A DNA stretch of 64,000 bases from Actinomyces minihominis (GCF_900187855.1 NZ_FYEG01000002.1:124001-188000); one strand, 5' to 3'. Positions 18,299-27,706 are shown, counted from the first letter of the stretch. The notes: a model not told the origin generated them from the letters alone. Numbers and translations: made by a program.

Positions 18299-19395
18299 GC
18301 AGTATATTTTCTTCCTCTGGAACAAGGGTTAGGCACCCACTTGCACTTCTCGGAACGGTGGCAGCCACACTGCTTGTTGCAGCAGGTTGCTCCACCGGAG
18401 CCGGTGTTTCCGGCCCCGGCGTGGTCGAAGGTACGGGCCAGTCATCCCTGGAAGGGGAGTCTATTGACATTGGCACCGGCGGAGAGGGTGTGACAATCGG
18501 CCTTACCTATGTTCCCAATGTGCAGTTCTCACCCGTCTACGTAGCTGCAACGGATGGAATCTTCCGCGCCGCTGGGGTCGGGGTCACCGTGCGTCATCAC
18601 GGCGCCGATGAGGGACTGTTCACCGCCCTCATGTCAGGGGACGAGGATGTGACGGTCGCCAGTGGTGACGAGGTGCTCCAGGCCCGCACCGCGGGAATGG
18701 ACCTTGTCTCCATCGGTGCCTACTACCACGACTACCCGGTGGTGATCGTCGTGCGTGAAGACAGTGGCATCGAAACTGTTGCTGATCTAAAGGGTAAGTC
18801 GGTCGGGGTACCGGGTGAGTTCGGTTCGAACTGGTTCGGCTTGCTTGCCGCCCTGGAGGGTGCCGATCTAACTCGCTCAGACATCACGGTGGTGCCGGTC
18901 GGCTTCACCCAGGCGGCATCACTTGCTTCTTCCAGTGTGGATGCCATTGTCGGTTTCACCAACTCAGATGTCGTGCAGCTTGAAGAGCTCAGTGTTCCCA
19001 TCCGGGTCATCCCTCTCACCGACGGACCCACCCCCCTGGTGGGGGCGTCGATTGTCACCACCAGTAAGTGGTTGGAGGCTAACCCCAAACTTGCCTCAGC
19101 CGTGGTTGACTCAATCACCGCCGGGGCCTCCCGTGTACTTCATAATCCCCAGCACGCCCTTGAGGTCACCACCTCGTGGGATCCGGCCCTGAAAGATCCG
19201 CAGACCCGTGCGGGAGCCTCTGCAGTTCTCGAAGCCACACTGCCCCTGTGGCGCGATTCTGCAGGAAAAGCCTCTGGACTACAGGACCTTGAGACCTGGG
19301 ATGCCATGGGGGTCTTCCTCTCCCAGGTTCTCTCCGAGGCGATTCCTCCGGAAGAGGTCAAGCGGACCGTCACCAACGACTTCGCAACTAACTAG
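18295..19395 (+). CDS. ribY: Riboflavin-type ABC substrate-binding lipoprotein (RibY-like)
   Basis: 366-residue secreted lipoprotein with a hydrophobic signal and lipobox LLVAAGC near residue 32. The mature part is an NMT1/THI5-like binding domain (VTIGLTYVPNVQFSPVYVAATDGIFRAAG; GEFGSNWFGLLAALEGADL), the fold used for thiamine-precursor, sulfonate and riboflavin binding. FMN riboswitch control points to a flavin ligand; this is inference from regulation, not from the binding residues. It overlaps ribX by 4 bp and ends 57 bases before hisE. Confidence 0.82.
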   Translation: MSSIFSSSGTRVRHPLALLGTVAATLLVAAGCSTGAGVSGPGVVEGTGQSSLEGESIDIGTGGEGVTIGLTYVPNVQFSPVYVAATDGIFRAAGVGVTVRHHGADEGLFTALMSGDEDVTVASGDEVLQARTAGMDLVSIGAYYHDYPVVIVVREDSGIETVADLKGKSVGVPGEFGSNWFGLLAALEGADLTRSDITVVPVGFTQAASLASSSVDAIVGFTNSDVVQLEELSVPIRVIPLTDGPTPLVGASIVTTSKWLEANPKLASAVVDSITAGASRVLHNPQHALEVTTSWDPALKDPQTRAGASAVLEATLPLWRDSAGKASGLQDLETWDAMGVFLSQVLSEAIPPEEVKRTVTNDFATN

Positions 19396-19440
19396 AGTCT
19401 GCTCCCGCGGACAGCTCCCCCCGGGTGGTTCGCAAGCCGT

Positions 19441-19452
19441 TAGTGTTTTCCC
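19441..19452 (+). promoter_or_regulatory. Likely leaderless promoter -10 of hisE
   Basis: TAGTGT (TANNNT form) at 19441-19446 lies six bases before ATG 19453, with TTTCCC between and no purine-rich ribosome site. This spacing puts the transcription start at the A of ATG. Confidence 0.5.
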
Positions 19453-19716
19453 ATGACCACCTTCGAGAACCTCTTTGCGGAACTGCAAGTCAAGGCCACC
19501 GAGCGACCAGAAGACTCGGGAACTGTTCGTGAGCTGGATGCGGGCGTGCATTTCATCGGTAAGAAGATCGTCGAAGAAGCTGCAGAGGTGTGGATGGCTG
19601 CAGAGTATGAGTCCCGAGACGACCTGGCCCTCGAGATCTCCCAGCTGCTCTATCACCTCCAGGTGATGATGGTCGCGAAAGATCTTTCCCTTGATGACAT
19701 CTACAAACACCTGTGA
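19453..19716 (+). CDS. hisE: Phosphoribosyl-ATP pyrophosphohydrolase
   Basis: 87-residue MazG-fold enzyme for the second step of histidine synthesis. [38 protein letters not shown] contains the EExxE metal-binding pattern. It starts at ATG 19453 and its stop overlaps hisG (GTGA). The hisE-hisG pair is the typical actinobacterial arrangement, separated from the other his genes. Confidence 0.95.
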   Translation: MTTFENLFAELQVKATERPEDSGTVRELDAGVHFIGKKIVEEAAEVWMAAEYESRDDLALEISQLLYHLQVMMVAKDLSLDDIYKHL

Positions 19717-20570
19717 GAACCATGTTGAGAGTTGCTGTGCCCAACAAGGGCTCCCTGTCCGAGTCCGCCGTAGAGCTACTTGCTGAAGCAGGCTACCGAA
19801 CACGCCGGCGAGGCCGGGAACTGGTTCTCGTCGATGCTGCCAACGACGTAGAGATCTTCTTCCTCCGGCCTAAAGATATTGCCGTCTACGTCGGCCAGGG
19901 CCGTATCCAAGCGGGAATCACCGGCCGTGATCTGCTGCTTGACTCGGGTACCGAGGCGATAGAGATGCTCGGGCTCGGTTTTGGTCGCTCACGATTCCGC
20001 TTTGCAGCGCCGGCCTCCGAGATCACCGCCCTCGAGGAACTCCAGGGCAGACGAATTGCGGCTTCATATGATCGCCTCGTCACCGAGTACCTCCGGGCCA
20101 GAGGGATCGAGGCTCAGGTCATCCACCTGGATGGTGCCGTTGAGTCCTCGGTGCAGCTTGGGGTAGCCGATGCCATAGCCGATGTTGTAGAAACAGGCTC
20201 CACCCTCAAGGCTGCCGGCCTCACCGTGTTCGGGCCGACGATTCTAGAGTCCGAAGCGATCTTGATTACCGCCCCCCAGCACCTCTCCGATCCGGCACTC
20301 AGGGTCCTGGAGCAAAGACTTCGCGGAGTCATCGTCGCGCGCGATCATGTCCTGATTGACTACAACATTCGTACCGATAACCTTGAAGCCGCTGCGAAAC
20401 TTGCTCCCGGTTTAGAGTCACCTACAGTTTCAACTCTGGCGGAATCAGACTGGAAGGCTGTCCGCGTCGTGGTGGTACGTCGAGAGATGAATCAGGTCAT
20501 GGATGCCCTTTTGGATGTGGGGGCAGAGGGGATCATCGTCACCCAGCTAGTTGCCTCTCGACTACGCTAA
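19713..20570 (+). CDS. hisG: ATP phosphoribosyltransferase (long form)
   Basis: First and feedback-controlled enzyme of histidine biosynthesis. [18 protein letters not shown] opens the catalytic domain, [18 protein letters not shown] is the PRPP-binding loop, and a C-terminal ACT-like regulatory domain (from about residue 205) is present, so this is the 285-residue long form independent of HisZ. GTG 19713 overlaps hisE; ATG 19722 is an alternative start. Confidence 0.95.
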   Translation: MRTMLRVAVPNKGSLSESAVELLAEAGYRTRRRGRELVLVDAANDVEIFFLRPKDIAVYVGQGRIQAGITGRDLLLDSGTEAIEMLGLGFGRSRFRFAAPASEITALEELQGRRIAASYDRLVTEYLRARGIEAQVIHLDGAVESSVQLGVADAIADVVETGSTLKAAGLTVFGPTILESEAILITAPQHLSDPALRVLEQRLRGVIVARDHVLIDYNIRTDNLEAAAKLAPGLESPTVSTLAESDWKAVRVVVVRREMNQVMDALLDVGAEGIIVTQLVASRLR

Positions 20571-20577
20571 AGAGGTT

Positions 20578-21561
20578 ATGTCGGCTGAGGTTGGGGGCAC
20601 TGTGGCGCAGGAGAAAGTTCAGGCACCGCTGAGAATCCTCAACCTGGCTTTAAACCTTCTCAACACGCGGCATGGCCTCACGCGGACAGACCTCATGCGT
20701 CTGGTGGCGGGGTACCAAGCGGAGGATGAGGCAAGTGCTCAGCGAATGTTTGAGAGAGATATTGAGCATCTGCGGCGCGCCGGCCTCGTCGTCGAAGTTC
20801 GCGATCGTTTCCACAGTGAAGCTACCTACCGCGTTTCGACATCTTCTTTTCCCTCGCAGGCCTCTTTCCTCAGTGAACGTGAGGTCGCGCTTCTCCTCCG
20901 TGCTGTCGACTCATGGGAGGGCAGCGGAGCGGTCGTGGCGCTTCGCAACAAGCTTCGCGGTTACACCTCCGGAGCGGTTGAGATTGCTGCCCACCCGACC
21001 CGTTTTGTCCTTGAATCAGCAGACGGTCTTGATATCGTGCAAACTGCCATTGCGCAGCGCAGGCCGATTTCTTTCGACTATGTCTCTAAGTCAGGAAGCT
21101 CGCAGCGCTCTGTAGCTCCCTGGCAGGTTATCGCCAGGGGCCGTGCTCTCTATCTCTGGGGATTCGACCTTGATGCCTGGGCCCCTCGACTGTTCCGCTT
21201 CTCCCGCCTTCGCAGTGCCCCGAAACTAACCGGAGAGGCCGGCGCGGTTGATCCAGAGGGGCCGCTCGAGCCGGTTCCCTTCGACCCCTCGACGTTCCTC
21301 ATCGAACCGGAGCTCCTGGTGCGCTCTGACTCAGCCCCGATCACGAGGGCACACTCAACTCCTGAACTTGACGACCTCGAGAATGGTGATGACCCATCCT
21401 GGCAGAGACGGCGCGGGGTCCTCGATGATGCCGGAGTCTGGGAGGAACGGGCGCTACTCGAAGCCGATAGTGTTCGCATACTTTCCCCAGACTGGCTCAA
21501 GAAGACCATTGACAACCAACTTGAGACGGCGCGGGACTGGACGGGGGAGAGCGATGGCTGA
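20578..21561 (+). CDS. pafB: PafB-type WYL-domain transcription regulator
   Basis: 327-residue protein with an N-terminal winged helix (APLRILNLALNLLNTRHGLTRTDLMRLV) and a WYL domain (VQTAIAQRRPISFDYVSKSGSSQRSVAPWQVIARGRALYLWGFDLDA). PafB and PafC form the heterodimer that activates the mycobacterial DNA-damage response. ATG 20578 follows AAAGAGG; the open frame upstream overlaps hisG and looks unrelated. It overlaps pafC by 8 bp. Confidence 0.85.
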   Translation: MSAEVGGTVAQEKVQAPLRILNLALNLLNTRHGLTRTDLMRLVAGYQAEDEASAQRMFERDIEHLRRAGLVVEVRDRFHSEATYRVSTSSFPSQASFLSEREVALLLRAVDSWEGSGAVVALRNKLRGYTSGAVEIAAHPTRFVLESADGLDIVQTAIAQRRPISFDYVSKSGSSQRSVAPWQVIARGRALYLWGFDLDAWAPRLFRFSRLRSAPKLTGEAGAVDPEGPLEPVPFDPSTFLIEPELLVRSDSAPITRAHSTPELDDLENGDDPSWQRRRGVLDDAGVWEERALLEADSVRILSPDWLKKTIDNQLETARDWTGESDG

Positions 21562-22543
21562 GGATACAGTTGCGGCCTTATCTCGTCTGATTTCGCTGGT
21601 TCGACTGATCGATAACCAACCTGGGATCACAGTCGGCGAACTCTCGCAGCATTTCGGACGCAGCAAAGCCCGGATCCGTTCCGATATCCGCCTCCTCGAT
21701 AGAGCCGGCGTGGACGACCTGCTTCCCGGATGCACTTTTGAGATCGACTATGACCTGTTCCTAGAGCAGGATGCGGTGTCACTTCGATCCCCCCTGAACA
21801 TCGATGCGCCACTACCCATCACCCGCCAGGAGTTCGCAAGCGTTGTCACCGCACTTCAGGCCATGGCTCCGACCCTGGACGAGGACGACCTCCAGCTGCT
21901 CCCCCAAACCCTCTCGGCCCTCATTACCGCCCTCGACGCCACAGATGCCGCTGAACTGGGGACGGGATCGGGTCTCACCATCCCTACGATGTCCCAGTCC
22001 ACACGGCAGATGATTCTGTTGATTCAGAAGGCCATGGTCGAGGGTCGCAGCATCACTTTCAGTTACCTCAACCGTGCCGGTGTCGAGTCGCACCGAGTGG
22101 TCACCCCGGAGGCACTGGTTCAAGAACGTGACGGATGGATCGTTCGGGGCATGTGCCACAGGGCGATGGGGGAGCGGAGCTTCCGCCTTGATCGTGCCTC
22201 CGGCCTCTCTCTTGCAGATAGCGCAACCTTTGCTCGACGTACCACTAGTCCCACCTCGAATCGCCTTGAGGAAGTAGGAGAAACCGTGACGGTCACACTC
22301 TCTAGCGAGGCCGCCTGGGCACTCAAGGAGTCTCCGGCACGCACTGTCAAGACAGCTCGAGATGGCACTATTGTCGCTGTGTTCCAGTCCTGGGACCCGG
22401 TTTGGATGCGCACAGAGTTACTCACATTGGCCCCCTACGTCCTCGACGTGTTGCCGCGCGTGTACCTTGAGGAAGCATCAGATTTTGCTCGGCGCGCTCT
22501 AGCGAGCCAGGAAAGGGGTCCTCATGGACGAAGTGAAACTTAG
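21554..22543 (+). CDS. pafC: PafC-type WYL-domain transcription regulator
   Basis: 329-residue partner of the preceding regulator. The N-terminal HTH has LSRLISLVRLIDNQPGITVGELSQHFGRSKARIRSDIRLLDRAG. The WYL domain has GRSITFSYLNRAGVESHRVVTPEALVQERDGWIVRGMCH. The open frame extends about 300 bases upstream inside pafB, but ATG 21554 gives the family N-terminus. In actinobacteria pafBC usually lie near the pupylation genes or tatA-tatC; here neither is present and a helicase follows directly with a 20-bp overlap. Confidence 0.85.
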   Translation: MAEDTVAALSRLISLVRLIDNQPGITVGELSQHFGRSKARIRSDIRLLDRAGVDDLLPGCTFEIDYDLFLEQDAVSLRSPLNIDAPLPITRQEFASVVTALQAMAPTLDEDDLQLLPQTLSALITALDATDAAELGTGSGLTIPTMSQSTRQMILLIQKAMVEGRSITFSYLNRAGVESHRVVTPEALVQERDGWIVRGMCHRAMGERSFRLDRASGLSLADSATFARRTTSPTSNRLEEVGETVTVTLSSEAAWALKESPARTVKTARDGTIVAVFQSWDPVWMRTELLTLAPYVLDVLPRVYLEEASDFARRALASQERGPHGRSET

Positions 22544-25265
22544 CCCCTCACAGCGGATGGAGCGTTTCCGTCGGCAGATGATGGTTGAGGAGTCCGGTCT
22601 TCAGCAGTACCTGGACTCCCTGCACTTCTCACCGGATGCCTTCCAAGAGGAAGCTCTCGAAATTCTTGCTACGGGTAGCTCCGTCCTCGTCTGTGCCCCG
22701 ACCGGTGCTGGTAAAACTGTTGTCGGAGAGGGCGCAGCCTTCATTGCGCGCCAACGCGGACAACGTGTCTTCTACACGACACCAATCAAAGCCCTTTCGA
22801 ACCAGAAGCTTCGCGACTTTCGTCAACGTTTCGGAGATGACGAAGTCGGGCTCCTCACCGGAGATACCTCGATAAACCCGGATGCCCCTATCGTGGTGAT
22901 GACGACCGAGGTCCTGCGAAACATGATCTACGCAGGACAGAACCTAGATGATCTGGGCGTTGTGGTCATGGATGAGGTGCACTACCTTTCCGACCGCTTC
23001 CGCGGCCCTGTCTGGGAAGAGGTACTGATTCAACTGCCCCAGCATGTCCTCGTCGTGGCACTATCAGCCACCCTCTCAAATGCCCAGGAGTTTGGGCGCT
23101 GGGTTGGCGATGTTCGTGGGTCCTGCGAGGTGGTGGTTTCTGACCGACGGCCCGTTCCCCTCTATCAGCACATGATGGTCGGTCCGCGGATCTATGACCT
23201 CTACGCCCGCCCACGCGAAGCGGCTGCTGGAAAGGGCTCCAAGCAGATTAATCCAGACCTGCTTGAAGCTATGAACCGTGCCCAAGAACGTGACTTGGAA
23301 AAACGCGGGGGACGCGCAAGAGGCAACCGGAGGCGTCCAGCCCCCGTGTCCCGCTTCAGGGTGATTGACCGGCTTCGCTCGCGGAAGCTGCTCCCGGCCA
23401 TTGTCTTCATCTTCTCTAGAGCAGGTTGTGATGAAGCGGCTTCCGAGGCCGCAACCTACGGCATGAACCTGGTTAACGCGAGCGAGCGAGAGCTGATTCG
23501 GGAAGAGATTGACGTTGCTCTTGCCACCATTCCGCCCGAAGACCACGGTCCCCTCGACCTCCACCGTTGGGCCTACACGCTTGAAGAGGGCGTGGCTTGC
23601 CACCATGCAGGTCTGTTGCCCCAGCAAAAAGAGGCAGTGGAACGGCTTTTTGCAGCGGGCTTGATCAAAGTTGTCTTCGCTACCGAGACCCTCGCGCTGG
23701 GAATCAACATGCCGGCCAAGACGGTCGTAATCGAGTCGATGGAGAAGTGGAACGGTAGTGAACACGTGCGCCTCTCTCCCCGTGAGTACACGCAACTGAC
23801 CGGCCGGGCGGGACGCCGTGGGATTGATGTGGAAGGTCATGCCGTGGTCCTCCAGAGAGCCGTAGTCACCCCCGAGGAGGTCGTTGAGCTTTCCTCCGGT
23901 GGCTCCTATCCTCTGCATAGCGCGTTCCAGCCCAACTACAACATGGCTGTCAACCTTCTTTCACGACTGGACCTGGAAGAGTCACGCGATGTTCTCGAAT
24001 CATCATTTGCGCAGTTCCAAACTGATGCTTCTGTCGTTAGGGAAGCTCAGAGGTTAAGGCGGGCTAACGCCACCTTGGAAGGCATCGCCAAGAAGCTCTC
24101 CTGCGACAGGGGAGATGCAGGGGAGTACTTCGAGCTTCGTGAGCAGATCTCGGCGCTTCAAAAGCATGCTTCAAGGCTTGCTCGAGAGAGTCGCGGTGTC
24201 CAGCAGGCGCATATTCTTCGCGACCTCAAAGTCGGGGATGTAGTCCGTTTCCGCCGCGGAAGAAGACTGCGAACCGTGGTGGTCGTGCAGGCTCCCTCCG
24301 CAGGATTCGCCACCCCGCTCGCCCGGGTTGTGGGGGATGATGCCAAGCCCGGTAGCATCGGTCCTCACGAGGCCGAAAATGGTCTCGAGGTGCTGGGACG
24401 GATGCCCGTTCCCGAGAGGGGTGCAAAGCGACCCTCTGATCGTAAAGACCTTGCAGCTGCGCTGAGACACCACGATTTCACCCGGGACGTGAAACGTAGT
24501 CGCCCTCGAGATGATCTGCGTGTCGCGAAGATTCTCGATGAGGTCTCCGACCTTGAACGAAAAATGAGAGAGCACCCGGTTCACAGTTGTCCCGACCGGG
24601 AAGCCCACGCGGTACTCGGGCACGATTACGCGCGGGCTCTGCGCGAGCGCAACCGTATTGCCTCCCGGATTAACTCCAGTAGTGCGCAGATTGTCCAAGA
24701 GTTCGACCGGGTCTGCACCGTCCTTCGTAAACTGAGCTTCCTCAATGAAAATACCGTCACGAAGCGCGGTAGACGTCTGCGGCGTATCTACGGTGAACGA
24801 GACCTGCTCACCGCTCAGATTCTCGCGGAAGGAGCCTGGGATGACCTCAAGCCAGAGGAGCTGGCGGCGATGGTCTGCGCGGTGGTTTACGAACCACGCG
24901 GAGACGACGGGGTCTCATCGATTCCTTCGCACTTCCCAACTGCGCGCCTCGAACTGGTGTGGACCGAGACCATGAGGATTTACGAGGAGCTGCATGCGGC
25001 AGAGGTCGCTGCGAGCCACGAGGTAACGACACCTCCGGCAGGACAGCTTCTTCCTGAAATGTACCGCTGGGCAAAAGGCGCCTCCCTGGCTTCAATCCTT
25101 GAGTCCAGTGAACTGTCCGGAGGCGACTTCGTACGCTGGGTGCGTCAGGTGCTCGATATGCTTGATCAGCTGCGCAGACTGGAAGAGTCTGAGATTCGCA
25201 GTGCCGCAACCAAGGCGCGCGATCGTCTTCTACACGGAGTGGTGGCTTGGACAGAGTTCGCGTAA
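22524..25265 (+). CDS. helY: DEVH-box RNA helicase, HelY/Mtr4-like
   Basis: 913-residue superfamily 2 Ski2-like helicase. Motifs in order: CAPTGAGKT (Walker A, about residue 60), MDEVHYL (Walker B), ALSATLSN, FIFSRAGCDEAA, and QLTGRAGRRGIDVEGHAV (motif VI). A C-terminal arch/DSHCT-like helical domain follows. It probably unwinds structured RNA for decay or ribosome maturation. ATG 22524 has GAAAGGGG upstream, inside the pafC end. The 3' end overlaps the next gene by 19 bp. Confidence 0.9.
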   Translation: MDEVKLSPSQRMERFRRQMMVEESGLQQYLDSLHFSPDAFQEEALEILATGSSVLVCAPTGAGKTVVGEGAAFIARQRGQRVFYTTPIKALSNQKLRDFRQRFGDDEVGLLTGDTSINPDAPIVVMTTEVLRNMIYAGQNLDDLGVVVMDEVHYLSDRFRGPVWEEVLIQLPQHVLVVALSATLSNAQEFGRWVGDVRGSCEVVVSDRRPVPLYQHMMVGPRIYDLYARPREAAAGKGSKQINPDLLEAMNRAQERDLEKRGGRARGNRRRPAPVSRFRVIDRLRSRKLLPAIVFIFSRAGCDEAASEAATYGMNLVNASERELIREEIDVALATIPPEDHGPLDLHRWAYTLEEGVACHHAGLLPQQKEAVERLFAAGLIKVVFATETLALGINMPAKTVVIESMEKWNGSEHVRLSPREYTQLTGRAGRRGIDVEGHAVVLQRAVVTPEEVVELSSGGSYPLHSAFQPNYNMAVNLLSRLDLEESRDVLESSFAQFQTDASVVREAQRLRRANATLEGIAKKLSCDRGDAGEYFELREQISALQKHASRLARESRGVQQAHILRDLKVGDVVRFRRGRRLRTVVVVQAPSAGFATPLARVVGDDAKPGSIGPHEAENGLEVLGRMPVPERGAKRPSDRKDLAAALRHHDFTRDVKRSRPRDDLRVAKILDEVSDLERKMREHPVHSCPDREAHAVLGHDYARALRERNRIASRINSSSAQIVQEFDRVCTVLRKLSFLNENTVTKRGRRLRRIYGERDLLTAQILAEGAWDDLKPEELAAMVCAVVYEPRGDDGVSSIPSHFPTARLELVWTETMRIYEELHAAEVAASHEVTTPPAGQLLPEMYRWAKGASLASILESSELSGGDFVRWVRQVLDMLDQLRRLEESEIRSAATKARDRLLHGVVAWTEFA

Positions 25266-26845
25266 CCGGGAACGGTCTTTCAAGACGAAAAACCGCCACT
25301 GGTTCCACCTGGGTTGACCTCTTGCTGGTGCTTGTCTCCGGCACCGCTATGTGGGCGGCATTCCCCCCGGTCAATCAGTGGTGGCTGGTGTTTCCTTCGA
25401 TGGCACTACTGGTTGCCCTGGTCGACCGTATACATCCTTGGCGCGGCGCTGGCTACGCGGGGCTGTGGGCCATGGCCTTCTTTATCCCGCACATCTCCTG
25501 GATGGAGACGGCGACGGATGGGACGACCATTTCATGGATTGCTCTGGCCGGCGCGGAAGCCTTCTTCATTGCTCTGTGGGGGCTGTCATTTTCGGCCCTG
25601 GGGACTTGGAACTGGGCGAGGACGATCTGGGGGGAAGTTCTTGGGGGAGCGCTGCTCTGGGTCACCTTCGAGGAGGTTCGCTCCAGGGTCCCACTGGGTG
25701 GATTTGCCTGGGGGAAACTTGCTTACTCGCAGGTCAATGGGCCTTTGGTCGGTCTGGCACCCCTCGGTGGAGAGATTCTCACTTCCTTCGCAGTAGTAGC
25801 GATCGCCATCCTCGTGCGGCGGTCGCTCGGTTTTGGTCGCCTCGGGGCGGGGGAGGACGGCATCGTCGCCCGCCTCGTTTCCCTGGCCACGGCGGTCGTC
25901 CTCTTCCTAGCACCAGCCGCCGTTCCCCTTGCGAACTCTCCCGAAGTCGGAGAGATCAAGGTAGCGCTTATCCAGGGCAACGTGGAGATCCCCATGGCCG
26001 AAACGTTTGCGATTCCTCGGAAGGTCACTGGCAACCACATTGATCAGACCAGGCAGATACTTGAGGATGGCCACAGCGTTGACCTGATTTTCTGGGGTGA
26101 AAATGGGGCGGACCTTGACCCTCGGGTGGATCCGCAGACCGCGGACCTCATCGGAGACGTTTCCCGCGAGTCAGGTGTCCCCATCCTTTTTGGTCTCCTC
26201 GAGTATCAGGATGACCTGCGGTACAACTGGATGGGAGTTTGGGACCCCCGCGAGGGACTGCTTGAGGAAATGTACGGCAAACAGCACCCCGTACCGTGGG
26301 GGGAGTACGTCCCCATGAGGGCGATCTCAGAGTTTCTCGCCACAGCAACCGCACAGATTAGCGTTGACATGGCTTCCGTCGATAATCCTGCCTACCTCGA
26401 GGTTGAACTAGGCGACGGTCGAAACGTGCCCATGGCCATTGGGATCTGCTTTGAGGTGGCCTATGAGCCGCTGATTGCCGAGGGCGTGGCCATGGGAGGT
26501 GAGTTGATCGTTATCCCTACCAACAACGCTCAGTTCCAGAACACCGCAGAGTCAGAACAGCAGCTGCAGATGGCACAGTTCCGCGCCGCAGAGTTCTCTC
26601 GTGCAACCGTTCAGGTTTCAACCAACGGTGTGTCCGGGGTGATTCGTCCAGACGGATCACTGGTGCAGGTCACGGGAACCCAGGAAGCCGCCTACCTGGT
26701 TGATACGCTGCCACTTCGGGACAGCAAGACACCGTTCACCTACGTTGCGGCATTCTTGCCCCAGCTCGTCATGGGCTTGGGACTAACGCTTGCAGCAACA
26801 AGCCTCGGCGCGTATGTCTACGCCCGAGGCCGTCGCAAGTTGTAA
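25247..26845 (+). CDS. lnt: Apolipoprotein N-acyltransferase
   Basis: Transfers an acyl chain to the N-terminal cysteine of lipoproteins at the membrane. About seven hydrophobic segments occupy residues 22-225, followed by a nitrilase-fold periplasmic domain. The catalytic triad is visible: E in FWGENGAD (~284), K in MYGKQHPVPWGEYVPMR (~344) and C in AIGICFEVAYEPL (~400). 532 residues. TTG 25247 with GGAG seven bases upstream is inferred as the start. The Ppm1 mannosyltransferase that is fused or adjacent in mycobacteria is absent here. Confidence 0.9.
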   Translation: MDRVRVTGNGLSRRKTATGSTWVDLLLVLVSGTAMWAAFPPVNQWWLVFPSMALLVALVDRIHPWRGAGYAGLWAMAFFIPHISWMETATDGTTISWIALAGAEAFFIALWGLSFSALGTWNWARTIWGEVLGGALLWVTFEEVRSRVPLGGFAWGKLAYSQVNGPLVGLAPLGGEILTSFAVVAIAILVRRSLGFGRLGAGEDGIVARLVSLATAVVLFLAPAAVPLANSPEVGEIKVALIQGNVEIPMAETFAIPRKVTGNHIDQTRQILEDGHSVDLIFWGENGADLDPRVDPQTADLIGDVSRESGVPILFGLLEYQDDLRYNWMGVWDPREGLLEEMYGKQHPVPWGEYVPMRAISEFLATATAQISVDMASVDNPAYLEVELGDGRNVPMAIGICFEVAYEPLIAEGVAMGGELIVIPTNNAQFQNTAESEQQLQMAQFRAAEFSRATVQVSTNGVSGVIRPDGSLVQVTGTQEAAYLVDTLPLRDSKTPFTYVAAFLPQLVMGLGLTLAATSLGAYVYARGRRKL

Positions 26846-26867
26846 AGATTTGAGTCGTGACCGCCAA

Positions 26868-27233
26868 CTAGGGTCGACGATAGTCAGTATCGAAAACGAG
26901 GTCGCCATTGCGGTACGCCTCGAGCTGCTCCTGGAGAAGCTGGTCAAGTTCTTCCAAGCTACGACGCTCAAGCAACATATCCCAGTGGGTACGTTGTGGC
27001 TTGAGCGCCTTGCCTTCTTCCTCTTCGATGACCTCTCCGATAATCTCGGCCATTTCGCCGCAGCGGCACTCCCAGGTGGCGGGCGGTTCAGCATCCAAAG
27101 CCATGGCAATCTTGAACTCGTGTCCATTGGCGCAGAGGTACTTGGCCTCAAAGCGGTCGGCGAAGACGACGCCTTCCTCAGACTCCAGCGACTTGGAACC
27201 GATTTGCATACCTCTTAGTGCGCGGTCAGCCAT
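26868..27233 (-). CDS. rbpA: RNA polymerase-binding protein RbpA
   Basis: 121-residue actinobacterial transcription factor that binds the group 1/2 sigma factor and stabilises the open complex. The core has YLCANGHEFKIAMALDAEPPATWECRCG, a C-x4-H..C-x-C arrangement that could bind zinc as in Streptomyces RbpA. The sigma-interacting C-terminus has THWDMLLERRSLEELDQLLQEQLEAYR. ATG 27233 gives the normal start MADRALRG; the open frame extends 18 codons upstream without family sequence. It is convergent with lnt. Confidence 0.95.
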   Translation of the reverse strand: MADRALRGMQIGSKSLESEEGVVFADRFEAKYLCANGHEFKIAMALDAEPPATWECRCGEMAEIIGEVIEEEEGKALKPQRTHWDMLLERRSLEELDQLLQEQLEAYRNGDLVFDTDYRRP

Positions 27234-27262
27234 AGCAGCGTCTCTTTCTTTCGCGGGCGGGT

Positions 27263-27294
27263 CACGGCAGAGTATGCCGTGCGACATGACAGTT
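27263..27294 (-). promoter_or_regulatory. Possible rbpA promoter and leader hairpin
   Basis: On the - strand TAAACT (27294-27289) is a possible -10 element, and GGGAAT 16 bases upstream could serve as -35. Immediately downstream, a perfect 7-bp hairpin CACGGCA/TGCCGTG with a 5-base loop (27281-27263) would form at the very 5' end of the rbpA transcript. Confidence 0.35.
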
Positions 27295-27355
27295 TACCCC
27301 GGCAGGTGTGCCATTCCCAGTGAGCAAGCCAAAGGTGAACACTAGCCACGATCCG

Positions 27356-27369
27356 ATAATGTACATTAT
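27356..27369. repeat. AT-rich perfect palindrome ATAATGTACATTAT
   Basis: A 14-bp perfect palindrome in the 185-bp gap between acyP and rbpA, unusual in this GC-rich sequence. It could be an operator or the overlapping -10 regions of divergent transcripts. No further gene is seen in this gap. Confidence 0.4.
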
Positions 27370-27418
27370 GTCAGATTACGGAGAGGAGCTGTTCCCCACG
27401 CTCGCCCATCTGGGCGGA

Positions 27419-27706
27419 TCAGTGGATGATTTGGAAACCTCGCGCGCCCTCGACCTCAGAGCGAGCAGTTTCCATTCTGGAGATCCTTACTCCCGGATAC
27501 CCGGTACGGAGGATGGCCAACACATTTTCCACCCGGTGTTCCGGACCTTCGAGGTGAACACTGACCGTCCCGTCGGCCTCATTACGCACCCATCCCGAAA
27601 CACCTTCTTCATCGGCGCTCCACATGATTCGGTAGCGAAGTCCCACGCCCTGAACAGTGCCGCGAAGCTTCACGTCCACCGCGTGTACGTGCTGGTGCGG
27701 GGACAT
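27419..27706 (-). CDS. acyP: Acylphosphatase
   Basis: 95-residue enzyme hydrolysing acyl phosphates. The signature GTVQGVGLRYRIMW carries the phosphate-binding arginine, and GWVRNEADGTVSVHLEG carries the catalytic asparagine. ATG 27706 overlaps the stop of the MerR gene by one base (TAATG), so both are translated from one message. Confidence 0.92.
   Translation of the reverse strand: MSPHQHVHAVDVKLRGTVQGVGLRYRIMWSADEEGVSGWVRNEADGTVSVHLEGPEHRVENVLAILRTGYPGVRISRMETARSEVEGARGFQIIH

Noticed and set aside
17510-18325. A 271-residue open frame on the - strand across ribX
   Set aside because: Antisense to a typical permease; the translation is rich in H, G and D without domains, as expected of a shadow frame.
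23076-23918. A 280-residue open frame on the - strand inside helY
   Set aside because: It is fully antisense to a well-conserved helicase, has no family features or ribosome site, and arises from GC-rich codon use.
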